57,994 nt of DNA. Source: a virus. Location: positions 1 to 57,994 of the IMG/VR virus record IMGVR_UViG_3300034190_001214. The stretch is one strand, 5' to 3'. The position numbers and the translations under genes were made by a program. Below the pieces are notes generated by a model. The model had not been told where the DNA came from. It searched no databases and saw only the letters and a program-made list of their open reading frames with translations. Position 1 is the stretch's first letter. Each line of letters begins with the position of its first letter. Shown here piece by piece: positions 14,729-23,919 of this stretch.

Positions 14729-14900
14729 CTGTATTTTCTTTTGACTGTGGACTTGATACAAAAGTCTTTGATACATCTTGTTTTCTAGTTTCTAATGCGT
14801 CTGCGACATTTTGTGTCATTGCGTCTTTGAATGCGTCCTCAGCCTCTATATTATTTCCTTTCGCTATTGCGTTAACTATTTTTTCTGCGTGTTCACTCAT
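14709..14900 (-). CDS. 67: Prohead core protein gp67-like
   Basis: A 63-residue protein (MSEHAEKIVNAIAKGNNIEAEDAFKDAMTQNVADALETRKQDV) with the pattern of T4-like gp67 (PIP): a short helical unit, small-residue spacing and an acidic tail. It is encoded directly downstream of the portal gene, as gene 67 is in T4, sharing a base with the gp20 stop. gp67 is a minor scaffold component. Confidence 0.7.
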   Translation of the reverse strand: MSEHAEKIVNAIAKGNNIEAEDAFKDAMTQNVADALETRKQDVSKTFVSSPQSKENTDESEEV

Positions 14901-16477
14901 TATTCTTCATCTCCTTCACCATTATTCATGGAGTTAAAATCAACTTGGTCGCCACCACCAGTTTGTGGGTATCTTGTTACACCATCTGATTCATCTGGAA
15001 CTGTGACATCACCTTCACCTGTTTCTTTTTTAATCTCATCACTCATAGTAGAGATTTCTGCGTCTGTTAATCTAAGAACATACTTTTGTACATATTCTTT
15101 ACTATAGAATGTTCCAATGTATGATTGAATTCTATCCAGAGTATTTAATCTTCCTTCTAGTAATTCTGCGTGTTTTAGTTCTGCGAAATGTCCATCTCGT
15201 AAGAAATCAAACTGTATGTGTTGTTTGATATTGTACCAATCTTCATCATTCATGACACCTTTTAAAAGTAATTGAGTTCTTAAAATGTCTAAGAATAATG
15301 CGGTAAATCTTTTTCTTAATCTTTGAACAAACTTTGTAAATTTAAGTTCATCTCTTGTTACCTCAGTTGACCTACCCATTCCGACAATGGTGCCTGGTGA
15401 TTCTTCTGTAAGTCTTGATACTGGAACATTTAATGAACGATATAATTTCTTTTGAAAATATTTAATATCTTCAATCTCACCAAGATTCGCTCCACCTGGT
15501 AAAGTTGTAATCTCTGTACCTCTACCACCTTCTCTTCTTGGTAACCAAAAATCTTCTAACATTGACATATGATTTCTATCATCACGAATCTCTCCAGTAC
15601 TTGCGTCATACACAAGTTTGTTTCTGTAACGATTCATAACATCACGAAGATATTGTTCTGCTTTTATTTTTGGTAAATTTCCTACATCAATATAGAATAT
15701 TCTTCTTTCTGGTGCTCTTGATATTCTGTAAATAACAAGAGAGTCTTCAATCATTCTAAGTTGATTAACAGGTTTAATCGCTTTGTGTAAATGGGATAAT
15801 ACTTTACCAGAGTTTTGGTCAATCAGTCCAGAAGCGCAATATGCGATTGAATCTGAAGTGATTCTTACACCTTGTGAAGTTCCAGGCCCAAGTCCTCTTT
15901 CGTTGTAGATATAATAATCGTTAACACTTTTAACAACATCTACACCAGTACTTTTATCTCTATCCCTGTTTACTTCTCTAACTTTTCTTATTTTGTTTGA
16001 GTCAATATATCGAAGTTCTGTTATTCCTAATTTAGGATTTGATTTGTCTATTATTTTTTGATAATAAATTCTTCCATCGATATACCATCTTCTGAATATA
16101 TCGTGTCCTTTTGTATCAAAATCTAATAAACGAAGAACTTCATTAAATTCTTCTCTAATTTTTGTTTTTACTGTTTCTTTAAAAGGTAACCTTTCCAAGA
16201 CTACTTGAATTGATTGGTCTCTCTCATCAGAAACAATCGCTTCGTTTACGATATCTTCAACCGCACTATCACATTCTGGTTGTTGTGCGATGTCTCTATA
16301 TCTACGAATTAAATCCGCTTCTGATTTGGTTTTACCATCTAAGTCGAGTACCGAAGCATAATGACCACCACCTGCAATCTCGGTAGTTCCATCATCTGCA
16401 GTGGGAACAGTTAATGTATCGCTGTTCCCACTCTTATCGTTAACTCTTGTAATCTTGAACCCAAAGAGTTCTGCCAT
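14900..16477 (-). CDS. 20: Portal vertex protein gp20
   Basis: Dodecameric portal through which DNA is packaged and to which neck and tail attach. The 525-residue protein has diagnostic gp20 segments: ADLIRRYRDIAQQPECDSAVEDIVNEAIV, RISRAPERRIFYIDVGNLPK, YDASTGEIRDDRNHMSMLEDFWLPRREGGRGTEI and NVPVSRL. T4 gp20 has 524 residues. It starts after gene 19 in the order 18-19-20-67, as in T4. Confidence 0.97.
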   Translation of the reverse strand: MAELFGFKITRVNDKSGNSDTLTVPTADDGTTEIAGGGHYASVLDLDGKTKSEADLIRRYRDIAQQPECDSAVEDIVNEAIVSDERDQSIQVVLERLPFKETVKTKIREEFNEVLRLLDFDTKGHDIFRRWYIDGRIYYQKIIDKSNPKLGITELRYIDSNKIRKVREVNRDRDKSTGVDVVKSVNDYYIYNERGLGPGTSQGVRITSDSIAYCASGLIDQNSGKVLSHLHKAIKPVNQLRMIEDSLVIYRISRAPERRIFYIDVGNLPKIKAEQYLRDVMNRYRNKLVYDASTGEIRDDRNHMSMLEDFWLPRREGGRGTEITTLPGGANLGEIEDIKYFQKKLYRSLNVPVSRLTEESPGTIVGMGRSTEVTRDELKFTKFVQRLRKRFTALFLDILRTQLLLKGVMNDEDWYNIKQHIQFDFLRDGHFAELKHAELLEGRLNTLDRIQSYIGTFYSKEYVQKYVLRLTDAEISTMSDEIKKETGEGDVTVPDESDGVTRYPQTGGGDQVDFNSMNNGEGDEE

Positions 16478-16525
16478 GTTATAATACCTGCCTTCTAATC
16501 TATACGACTATTTAGTACGATTAAA

Positions 16526-17059
16526 TTAGAAGTTTACTCCAGAAGCTTCAAAGTGTTGATATCTCCAAGTACAAGTAAATTCTTCTAACTGGTTTGGAGT
16601 ATCATAACTCAAATCTATCTGTCCTAATGATTGCGGCCAGATACCTCTGAATAGATATGTTTTTAACACAGTATCATCTCTGTCAAGTTGTTCAACTGTT
16701 GCGTCAGTTTGATAATCTGCGACATTAATAACACCTGTATTTAATGCGAGGTCATTAATCCCGTTCATCCATCTTTCAAATGCGTTTCTTACCATGAAGT
16801 CTGTATCATTAATGATAGTTGTCTCCCATGTTTCGAAAGTATCTCTATCACCTGCGATATATAAACTTCTTCCTCTAAACTGTACCTGTATTTCTGGTAT
16901 AGTTTGTGTTGGTAAGTTTGCCGCTTTGATTAAGAAGGAAGTTCTTCTTACATCTAAACCTATTGCGATTCCAGAAGGAGGCGTTAGTGTTACACGAAAC
17001 TGATTGTTTCTTGCTCCACCACCAATAAGTTGAGCTTTAAAATCATCTAATGTTGGCAT
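16526..17059 (-). CDS. 19: Tail tube protein gp19
   Basis: Forms the inner tube of the contractile tail. The 177-residue protein has typical tube features: MPTLDDFKAQLIGGGARNNQFRV, FLIKAANLPTQTIPEIQVQFRGRSLYIAGDR, TWETTIINDTDFMVRNAFERWMNGIN and a C-terminal TCTWRYQHFEAS. Slightly longer than T4 gp19 (163). It directly follows the sheath gene. Confidence 0.95.
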   Translation of the reverse strand: MPTLDDFKAQLIGGGARNNQFRVTLTPPSGIAIGLDVRRTSFLIKAANLPTQTIPEIQVQFRGRSLYIAGDRDTFETWETTIINDTDFMVRNAFERWMNGINDLALNTGVINVADYQTDATVEQLDRDDTVLKTYLFRGIWPQSLGQIDLSYDTPNQLEEFTCTWRYQHFEASGVNF

Positions 17060-17072
17060 TGTCTATCTCCCC

Positions 17073-19067
17073 CTATCCTGCAATCTCACTGAAGGCGACT
17101 CCAGTTCTTGTTGCAATGAAATTTAGTGTAATGAAGTTAATTGAACGAGATGGTTTGATGAAGATATCTGCAACAAACTCATTTCTATCAACGACTTCTC
17201 CTGTGTTATTTGAAGCGTCACAAACTACACTAAAGTCTGTTATACCTCTTCTACCCTGTACATCTCTTAGAAATGGTTCTACAAGGTTTCTAAATTGTGC
17301 TCTTGTGAATTCATCATTGAATTCAAAGAGTTGAAACTTTGCTGCGGTAGCGATTGCTTTTTCAAGAGTGATAAACAATCTTCTAACATTTATCCTATCA
17401 AATGCACTTGGTTTTGTCAATCCAGTTTTATCTCCAAAGAGAACTACACCTTGACCAGGAAAATTAACAACTGGGTTAACTCTCGCTCTGTAAAGTTCAT
17501 CTCTTTGTGATTGTGTTGGATTGTATGCAAGTTTAACTGCTCCTCTAATTTGTCCTCTGTTGTAACCTGCTGGTGAGAACCATGTGTCTGCAACAAAGTC
17601 AGTTCTAGCACATAAACCTGCGATATCTCCATTTAGTGGAACAAAACGATATACATCGTTAAATTTATCATATTGATATTTGTAACCACTATCAAAGACA
17701 ACATAAGATGATGAAGGTAATGAATCAAAGAAATTCTTTACATTCGCTGTCTGCGACACCGAACTTGTAACACCTACTACATCTGCGTTTGCAGGTGAAA
17801 TAAATGCGACACAATCCTTTCTTCCTTCCGCAATGTCTATTAACATTGTACCATATGTATCACCATCTGAGGCACTATCTGGTGTTTTACCACCAATGAT
17901 TAAGTTTATATCAACAGTTTCAGAATCTTTAAATTCTTCGTATGCTGTTTGATGTTCTGCAACTGTAACAGAATAATCATCTGTACCACCACTAAGTGTA
18001 TCAACTATAGGAGCTGTGATACTATCCATTGATGAAGTTGTATCTGAACCCCAGTTAGTTCCACTACTTGTGTGGTCTCCCCAAAGAATTTGTTTTGATT
18101 GTTGAAAGATTACATCCACATAGTAATTGGATGCTCCTGTTGAATTTTTTGCTACTGGATTTTTTGATAGTCCTTTATAGACTTCAAGAACAGCACTTGT
18201 TCTGTTTCCAGCAGTATCTATATCGTTTCCACTAAGGTCTCCTGTTGTATCATATACAACAATATGAACTTCATCATTAGTGGCACGACCATTTTGTTTT
18301 GACCAATCTGTTTGTCCAGGCGCCCCATCTACTAAATCGTAGAATCTCCATCTTCTGCGAATAAAGCTATTGTCTGGTATAATTGCTTGTACACCTTTCG
18401 CTTCTGGGTCATCTTTTAACCTAACTGTTAGGTCATGTGTAGCGATTGCAGTAATTTCATATTCATTACCTTCATCTCCACTAATATGTGAAAATGCAGT
18501 TGAATCAGAAGATGCATCAGCAGTTGAGAAAGAAATTAAATCTCCAACAGAAAATGCTGTTCCATCATCCACTTTAATTACTGTAGCACCCTTTGCGTCT
18601 TCACCAACTGTTTGGTTAGATGAACCTAAGTTTTGTTCATATGCAGTAGCACTCGCACATATAGAAACTCCTAATGAGTTACCCCATGTACCAGCGGTTC
18701 TTGCTGACCATTCTTGGTGTGAACCTTGTCCACTTGCGTAATTGTTTGTCCAGTCATCATCATTTTTGATAAGGACTCCACTACCACTAACAGTTGCGTT
18801 TAACAGACCACTTGCAGGTCTAACTACTCTTAATGCGTTTCCATATCCTAAGAAGTTAGCAGCACAAAACCATTGTTCAAAGTTATTTGAATTTGGTTTA
18901 CCAAAAATATCTATAAGTTCAGCTTCTGAACCAATAGAAGTAATTTCTGATACTGGGCCTTTCTCTGCTGGTAATGAAATCCCAGCAATAGATGTTGCGA
19001 CAGCGGGAACAATATTAGTAAGGTCGATTTCGTTTACCTGTACACCAGGCGAAACTAAAAATCCCAT
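17073..19067 (-). CDS. 18: Tail sheath protein gp18
   Basis: Contractile sheath subunit. The 664-residue protein (T4: 659) begins MGFLVSPGVQVNEIDLTNIVPAVATSIAGI and ends in the conserved C-terminal domain (VNPVVNFPGQGVVLFGDKT, FDRINVRRLFITLEKAI, FEFNDEFTRAQFRNLVEPFLRDVQGRRGI), the part that links neighbouring subunits. The middle is variable, as in other sheaths. A late promoter and AAGGAG ribosome site lie upstream; genes 19 and 20 follow. Confidence 0.97.
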   Translation of the reverse strand: MGFLVSPGVQVNEIDLTNIVPAVATSIAGISLPAEKGPVSEITSIGSEAELIDIFGKPNSNNFEQWFCAANFLGYGNALRVVRPASGLLNATVSGSGVLIKNDDDWTNNYASGQGSHQEWSARTAGTWGNSLGVSICASATAYEQNLGSSNQTVGEDAKGATVIKVDDGTAFSVGDLISFSTADASSDSTAFSHISGDEGNEYEITAIATHDLTVRLKDDPEAKGVQAIIPDNSFIRRRWRFYDLVDGAPGQTDWSKQNGRATNDEVHIVVYDTTGDLSGNDIDTAGNRTSAVLEVYKGLSKNPVAKNSTGASNYYVDVIFQQSKQILWGDHTSSGTNWGSDTTSSMDSITAPIVDTLSGGTDDYSVTVAEHQTAYEEFKDSETVDINLIIGGKTPDSASDGDTYGTMLIDIAEGRKDCVAFISPANADVVGVTSSVSQTANVKNFFDSLPSSSYVVFDSGYKYQYDKFNDVYRFVPLNGDIAGLCARTDFVADTWFSPAGYNRGQIRGAVKLAYNPTQSQRDELYRARVNPVVNFPGQGVVLFGDKTGLTKPSAFDRINVRRLFITLEKAIATAAKFQLFEFNDEFTRAQFRNLVEPFLRDVQGRRGITDFSVVCDASNNTGEVVDRNEFVADIFIKPSRSINFITLNFIATRTGVAFSEIAG

Positions 19068-19120
19068 AAGTTTTCTCCTTTATGTATTTTTTTTCATAAA
19101 ATCCATTCGGTTTATTATAA

Positions 19121-19128
19121 TATTTATA
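19121..19128 (-). promoter_or_regulatory. T4-type late promoter octamer for the 18-19-20-67-21 operon
   Basis: Exact minus-strand TATAAATA 53 nt before the gp18 ATG. It is arranged back to back with a plus-strand octamer (19172-19179). Confidence 0.65.
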
Positions 19129-19171
19129 AAAAGACTATTTCTAAAAACCCTCTTTTATATGTGTTTTCACA

Positions 19172-19179
19172 TATAAATA
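19172..19179 (+). promoter_or_regulatory. T4-type late promoter octamer, plus strand
   Basis: Exact plus-strand TATAAATA ending 5 nt before the ATG of the HNH-like gene at 19185, implying a leaderless late transcript. It is divergent from the gp18 promoter. Confidence 0.6.
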
Positions 19180-19184
19180 ATGAT

Positions 19185-19487
19185 ATGACTAATAAACATT
19201 ATGATAAATACAAGGAAACTATTAAGAAAGTCGCAAGAAGAAACTATTATAAAAGAGTACAATGGTTAAATAAGATACTTGAAAATGAATCTTGTTTACA
19301 TTGTGGAGAGTCTGAAACAGTTTGTCTAAAGTTTCATCCACACGATAAAGAAATAAGAAAACTATCTAAAAGAAAAGGACTAAATGAATCAAGTCAACAA
19401 CAAGTAAATAAATTGATTAGTGAATCAAAAATAGTATGTGCGAATTGTTTATTAAAGATTGATAATGATTTAATTGAGTTTATATAA
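19185..19487 (+). CDS. Small zinc-binding HNH-like protein on the reverse strand
   Basis: A 100-residue basic protein. I use the ATG at 19185 because a late promoter octamer ends just before it; an upstream GTG at 19161 is in frame. Seen: C37-x2-C40, a FHPHD His cluster (H51, H53) and a C-terminal VCANC (C85-x2-C88), the layout of zinc-stabilised HNH-type nucleases (CxxC ... FHH-D ... CANC). The usual final His after CANC is replaced (CANCLLKID), so nuclease activity is uncertain. It is inserted between genes 17 and 18 on the opposite strand and its stop directly abuts the gene 17 stop. Confidence 0.6.
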   Translation: MTNKHYDKYKETIKKVARRNYYKRVQWLNKILENESCLHCGESETVCLKFHPHDKEIRKLSKRKGLNESSQQQVNKLISESKIVCANCLLKIDNDLIEFI

Positions 19488-21137
19488 TTACCAGTCAGAA
19501 TCTTTAGTTCTAACTACTGAACTCCACTTTGTTCCATATTCATCTACAAGTGTTTCACCAAATGGGTCATCAAGACCATCATCAATAAAACCAAATGGAG
19601 CCATATCTTGTTCTAACTGGTCTTGTTGTTCTCGTATCATTTGTTTTTTCATATCAATATCAGTAAGTTCTGTAAAATATTGTTGTCCAGTCGCCCATGC
19701 GAATAACACTCCACACATAACAAGGTCATCATTACATCCCTCATCCGCCTGAAAAGAATTTCCATGTTTAATAAAGGTAGACATTTCATTTACCATATCA
19801 TAATCTGGTATAACAATTTTTTCACTTTCCACCATAGTTTTAAATAGAGAACATCCTATTCGTTTTACTGCCTTTGTAGTTCTTACACCGAGTTGAGCCT
19901 TTCCACCACTAAATCCACCACCAAGTATTTGTCCAGAACGACCTCTCATCGCCGCCATCATCATATTATCATATTCCATATCATATTGTAATGCGTGTGC
20001 GACTTGGTCACCAATATCATTTACCTCTATAAGAACATACGCCTGATTATAAACTTTTGCGATTTCGTGAATTTTAGTTGGAAAAATTACTGGTTTAATT
20101 TCATTATCTCTAAACTTCGCGACAACACGATAAGGTAGTTGTGATACATCAAATACTACAAACGCAGAATAGTCATTTGATAAACCTCTCGATACATCTG
20201 CGACTACGACATAAGTATGATTCTTTACTGGATATTCATGTATATCTAAACCTGCGTTACTTTTCATTGGATTTTTATATGGAAGTTGTCTTAGTTTTGT
20301 TGAACTAATCAAAGTATTCATAGAACCTAAGAACTCACATTCAAACTCACTTGCGAATTGTTGTTCTGATGTATTTTGAATTGTTTCTTGTTTCCATTTC
20401 TCATCTCTACCAGGTACTTCTGTCCAATGAACATCTATTGGTATATAACTATTTCTTTTCTGTTCTGCGTCCACCCAAAGTTTATAGAACATATTCATCC
20501 CATGTGGTGTTGATACTATTATAACTTTTGTGTTTTTACCAGATGATATTGTAGGATAAACAGAACTAAAAAATTGTTCTGCGATGTTTGTTGGAACATA
20601 CGCAAACTCATCTAAGAATATAATATTATAACTTCCACCTCTAACAGCACTCGCACTTGTTGAGGCCGCAAGTATTTTACTTCCATTCTCTAATGTTAAA
20701 CTACCTTTGTTCCATTCCATAACACCTTGTTGTAACCACTTGGGTAAGTTTTCATACGCAAGTTGTAATCTACCAAGAATATCTCTTGCGGTTGCCGCCT
20801 TGTTCGCAAGTATCGCAACACTTACACTTGGATTAAATAAAACATAATACAACAAGTAAGATACCATAGTTGTAGATTTTCCAGACTGTCTTGGTAATTT
20901 ACAAATTGTAAAACGATTATCATGAAAGGTTGATATCATTTCTTTTTGAAAATTGTACATCTTAAAAGGTATGAGACCTTCATCTAAAGAAACAATCTTA
21001 ACATAGTTTTGTATAAAATGTAATGGATTGTCCATACATTTTTTATACTCTTTAAGTTGTTCCTCTGTAAAGTTTAAAGAAACATTCGCTTTTTTAAGAT
21101 TAGGATTGTTTAAATAATTTTCAGTTGGTTGTCCCAT
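19488..21137 (-). CDS. 17: Terminase large subunit gp17
   Basis: ATPase-nuclease that cuts and packages DNA through the portal. In the 549-residue product Walker A is PRQSGKST (residues 82-89), Walker B and catalytic Glu are FLDEFAY (D176, E177), with VIIVSTP (motif III) after. The nuclease domain begins VVADVSRGLSNDYSAFVVFD, giving the first metal-binding Asp, and a second acidic site lies in IEVNDIG. T4 gp17 has 610 residues; this is normal for marine relatives. Gene 16 lies upstream with one membrane-protein gene between. Confidence 0.96.
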   Translation of the reverse strand: MGQPTENYLNNPNLKKANVSLNFTEEQLKEYKKCMDNPLHFIQNYVKIVSLDEGLIPFKMYNFQKEMISTFHDNRFTICKLPRQSGKSTTMVSYLLYYVLFNPSVSVAILANKAATARDILGRLQLAYENLPKWLQQGVMEWNKGSLTLENGSKILAASTSASAVRGGSYNIIFLDEFAYVPTNIAEQFFSSVYPTISSGKNTKVIIVSTPHGMNMFYKLWVDAEQKRNSYIPIDVHWTEVPGRDEKWKQETIQNTSEQQFASEFECEFLGSMNTLISSTKLRQLPYKNPMKSNAGLDIHEYPVKNHTYVVVADVSRGLSNDYSAFVVFDVSQLPYRVVAKFRDNEIKPVIFPTKIHEIAKVYNQAYVLIEVNDIGDQVAHALQYDMEYDNMMMAAMRGRSGQILGGGFSGGKAQLGVRTTKAVKRIGCSLFKTMVESEKIVIPDYDMVNEMSTFIKHGNSFQADEGCNDDLVMCGVLFAWATGQQYFTELTDIDMKKQMIREQQDQLEQDMAPFGFIDDGLDDPFGETLVDEYGTKWSSVVRTKDSDW

Positions 21138-21158
21138 TATAAAACTCCTTGTCTAAAA

Positions 21159-21623
21159 CTAGGATTTTCTTTTTTTTAGTGCCTCAATCTCTTTTTTATT
21201 AGAGTTGGCTAGATTTTTGTTAGAACTAATTTGTTCGTTCTGTAAACCATCAATTAAGGATTGTAACTTTCTCGCTTTTTCTTCATCACTATCTAAGTGT
21301 AACTCTGCGTTGATTACTTTTTCTAATTTAAGAAAAGCGATTCTTTCGTTTGGAACATATCTCCATGTATAACCTCTTTCTGAATATACACCAAAGACTG
21401 TTTCTTTTGCTCCTATCTTTACAATAACAGATTCGTTACCATCTAAGATAACTTTATCACCTTCGTTAAATGCTGGATTCCACTTAAACTGTAATCCTTT
21501 CGCAAGACTACTCGCCCAATCTTTAAACATGATTGCGATTATCGCACTGATTAAAAGTCCAATCCAAGGCAGTATAAAATTAGTCAGTTCCGCTGTCTGA
21601 CTGTCTAATGTTGTCGGTGTCAA
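21159..21623 (-). CDS. Membrane protein with MscS-like beta segment, between terminase genes
   Basis: A 154-residue protein. Residues about 13-33 form one strongly hydrophobic span (LTNFILPWIGLLISAIIAIMF). The middle (FKWNPAFNEGDKVILDGNESVIVKIGAKETVFGVYSERGYTWRYVPNERI) resembles the beta domain of MscS-type channels, where GD-x-V and a following VPN are typical. The C-terminus is a charged coiled coil. It overlaps the 3' end of gene 16 by 44 nt and no internal start avoids this, an unusual overlap. A role in packaging at the membrane, lysis or osmotic control is guesswork. Confidence 0.7.
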   Translation of the reverse strand: MTPTTLDSQTAELTNFILPWIGLLISAIIAIMFKDWASSLAKGLQFKWNPAFNEGDKVILDGNESVIVKIGAKETVFGVYSERGYTWRYVPNERIAFLKLEKVINAELHLDSDEEKARKLQSLIDGLQNEQISSNKNLANSNKKEIEALKKRKS

Positions 21624-22023
21624 TGATTTCTCCTTTTCCTTTTAAAACTTTTTGTAAATCAGCGGTTGAACCAACGAACAATGCGTTAGTTACATTCTTC
21701 GGTGCGTTACTTGGAACTTCTTTTAATTTTTTATAATTGTTTTGTAGTTCCACTAATTTTTCTGTAACCTCAGAAACAGTTTTAATAAGTTGTCCTGCGA
21801 CTTCATAACTTCTAGGGTGGTCTGATTGTTTCGCAACATCTAATATACCTTCGATTGCGTCTTGACCTTTTTCAATCAGATTATAAAAGTTTTCACGACT
21901 ATACTTATAGTCAACTTCTTTTTCATCATCACCATTTGGTCTAGGAATAACTTTTCTTTCAGTCTCCTCTAACTCCTCAGTAATGTTGAGTGCCTCACTA
22001 ATCTTTTTGTCTACAACAGTCAT
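21580..22023 (-). CDS. 16: Terminase small subunit gp16
   Basis: DNA-recognition subunit of the packaging motor. The 147-residue, largely helical protein contains the gp16-type central coiled coil (NFYNLIEKGQDAIEGILDVAKQSDHPRSYEVAGQLIKTVSEVTEKLVELQNNYKKL), in which HPR-x-YEV is a conserved mark in T4-like small terminases. T4 gp16 is 164 residues. The start shares a base with the gene 15 stop. Order 13-14-15-16-(membrane protein)-17 is in one operon. Confidence 0.9.
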   Translation of the reverse strand: MTVVDKKISEALNITEELEETERKVIPRPNGDDEKEVDYKYSRENFYNLIEKGQDAIEGILDVAKQSDHPRSYEVAGQLIKTVSEVTEKLVELQNNYKKLKEVPSNAPKNVTNALFVGSTADLQKVLKGKGEIIDTDNIRQSDSGTD

Positions 22024-22826
22024 TATTCTTCATCTTCACCAGTTGTTGGATTAAATTCTTTTGCGTCTTGGAAGAAAGATGTAGTTTCATTAAATCCAAA
22101 GTCATCATCTGCGTCTGCGCTTGTTGGATTTGGAGTAACAGTATATCTTTGTTCTCTTTTCGGTGACTTGTCTGGCATATCTGTATACTGGTCAACTTGA
22201 ACAGTTTTAATAACATTAGATGAAGTAACAGGGCCGTATAGATAAAACTTTAATGTAAAGTCTAATGTATATATTATCGCTCTTCTTGAAGCGAAATCAC
22301 CTTCGTATGAATCTTCATAACTTATATTATTTAAGATTACTGGAACATCTCTTGATGTATCCATATCTACATTATCTTTTAATGTTATTGTATAGTCTGG
22401 TTGAAAGTATGGAAGTATTTGTTCTACAATTTGTAATGAATCATCACTATTTTTTGACATTACAGATAATGTAAATGTAATGTTATATGGAACTGGCATA
22501 AACTGTGAATCTAATTGTTTATTATTTCCACTTTTTGTTTTTTTAAATTTTTGTACACGATTTAATTTTCTTGTAGGGTCATAACTAAGAGCACCAATCT
22601 CAAAACTAATTCTTGGTAATGTAATTGAAACTTTATTATCTAAGTTTGGGTCTTGTCTTAATCTCGCAAGAAACTTTTGTTTTGGGCCATATGCCAATGG
22701 CACCTTCATAGTTTGAGTTATTACTCCATTATTATTTTTTCTTACTAAAACAATATTATTAAATAAACTACCAAATGCGATTACTAATTTTCTAATTGTT
22801 TCATGATAAAATTGTTGTCCTAACAT
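22023..22826 (-). CDS. 15: Tail sheath stabiliser/completion protein gp15
   Basis: Hexameric terminator at the top of the tail that joins tail to neck. The 267-residue protein begins MLGQQFYHETIRKLVIAFGSLFNNIVLVR and includes KVPLAYGPKQKFLARLRQDP, LPRISFEIGALSYDPTRKLNRVQKF and VPYNITFTLSVMSKNSDDSLQIVEQILPYFQPDYT, all conserved in gp15. T4 gp15 has 272 residues. Confidence 0.95.
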   Translation of the reverse strand: MLGQQFYHETIRKLVIAFGSLFNNIVLVRKNNNGVITQTMKVPLAYGPKQKFLARLRQDPNLDNKVSITLPRISFEIGALSYDPTRKLNRVQKFKKTKSGNNKQLDSQFMPVPYNITFTLSVMSKNSDDSLQIVEQILPYFQPDYTITLKDNVDMDTSRDVPVILNNISYEDSYEGDFASRRAIIYTLDFTLKFYLYGPVTSSNVIKTVQVDQYTDMPDKSPKREQRYTVTPNPTSADADDDFGFNETTSFFQDAKEFNPTTGEDEE

Positions 22827-22839
22827 AATTTATTCACTC

Positions 22840-23910
22840 CTATTCGTTTATGTCCCCAAAAGGATTTCTTTCTGAAAAATCAAAAATACTATCATCTAAA
22901 GTATCCAAATAATCATTCTGTGCGTTGTAATCAGTTGACTGGTCACCTACAATATAATCCTCTTTAACTATATAGTCTTTTGTTCCAATTAATTCTTTAA
23001 TCTCTGCGGTAACTTGACTTGTTTGTCCTGTAATAATTTCACCTTTTGAGAATTCAGTAACAGTAATTAAATCATAACCCATTGGGTCTAATGTGTCTGT
23101 AACATATGCGATTGCTCCAGATGTTGCGCCTACAATTCTTTCACCTTCTGTAAATGATAGTCCACCATTGTTTATGATATCAAGTCTTGTACCTGTAGTT
23201 GTTTCTGCGAGTATAGAACCAGATAGATATTCTGTTTCAGAAAGAACATTATCTCCTGCGTCTGCTGCTGCGCCATTAGTTCCATCAAGTAATAACAAGT
23301 CTCCATCTTCTAATGCCATTTCACTTGTAATCGCTCCAGCCTGTTCAAGAGTAATCTGATACTGCATTGCATCTCTAGTAAATGTTGTTTCAACTGCGTC
23401 AATCTCTGCGATATCAGTATCAATAATTTCACTAGAGTATTCAAATGTTCTACAACTTAATTTAAATGTAGGTCTATTTTGTACTTGATAAAATGGGTCA
23501 TCATGGTCAACAAATGTTATCTCAAACATTTTTTTCGCAGTTGGGAAATAAATTAAATCTCCTTCATTTGGTCTTGTACTTTCAATAATGTTTGAGTCAA
23601 CTGAAACAAGTTCTTCAAATCTTCTTCTTGCGACTGTGAAAGAACATTCCTCTCTCATCTCTAAACCAAATTTACCCATGAGTTCTTTTTCACCACCAAA
23701 CCCATCTGTTTCATTAAACACCATTTCAATTAAATATGCGTCATTAAAAGTTGATAGTCTGTCTTCTGTAAAAAGATTGTCTTCTGCTACAAGTTTTCTT
23801 GGGAGATAAAATACCTCTTGACCTTGAATCTTAATTTGTTCGATAGCAATCGCTTCATACAAATCTTGTTCATTTTTAGTTCCTGTGTCAAAAAATACAT
23901 TTGTCGGCAT
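22840..23910 (-). CDS. 14: Neck protein gp14
   Basis: Head-completion (neck) protein that with gp13 seals the filled head for tail joining. The 356-residue protein starts MPTNVFFDTGTKNEQDLYEAIAIEQIKIQGQEVFYLPR, the typical gp14 opening, with FGLEMREECSFTVARRRFEE and a C-terminal FSERNPFGDINE that marks T4-like gp14. It is longer than T4 gp14 (256) because of a beta-rich insertion in the middle (about residues 195-315). Confidence 0.92.
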   Translation of the reverse strand: MPTNVFFDTGTKNEQDLYEAIAIEQIKIQGQEVFYLPRKLVAEDNLFTEDRLSTFNDAYLIEMVFNETDGFGGEKELMGKFGLEMREECSFTVARRRFEELVSVDSNIIESTRPNEGDLIYFPTAKKMFEITFVDHDDPFYQVQNRPTFKLSCRTFEYSSEIIDTDIAEIDAVETTFTRDAMQYQITLEQAGAITSEMALEDGDLLLLDGTNGAAADAGDNVLSETEYLSGSILAETTTGTRLDIINNGGLSFTEGERIVGATSGAIAYVTDTLDPMGYDLITVTEFSKGEIITGQTSQVTAEIKELIGTKDYIVKEDYIVGDQSTDYNAQNDYLDTLDDSIFDFSERNPFGDINE

Positions 23911-23919
23911 TATTAAATA

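Noticed and set aside
14729-14776. Longer N-terminus for the gene 68-position protein
   Set aside because: Would overlap the gp67-like gene by 68 nt with a Gln/Lys-rich sequence that is just that gene out of frame; the internal ATG at 14728 gives a typical short overlap.
17414-17419. TTGACA-type -35 boxes inside gene 18 and other coding regions
   Set aside because: No matching -10 box at proper spacing; expected by chance in AT-rich DNA.
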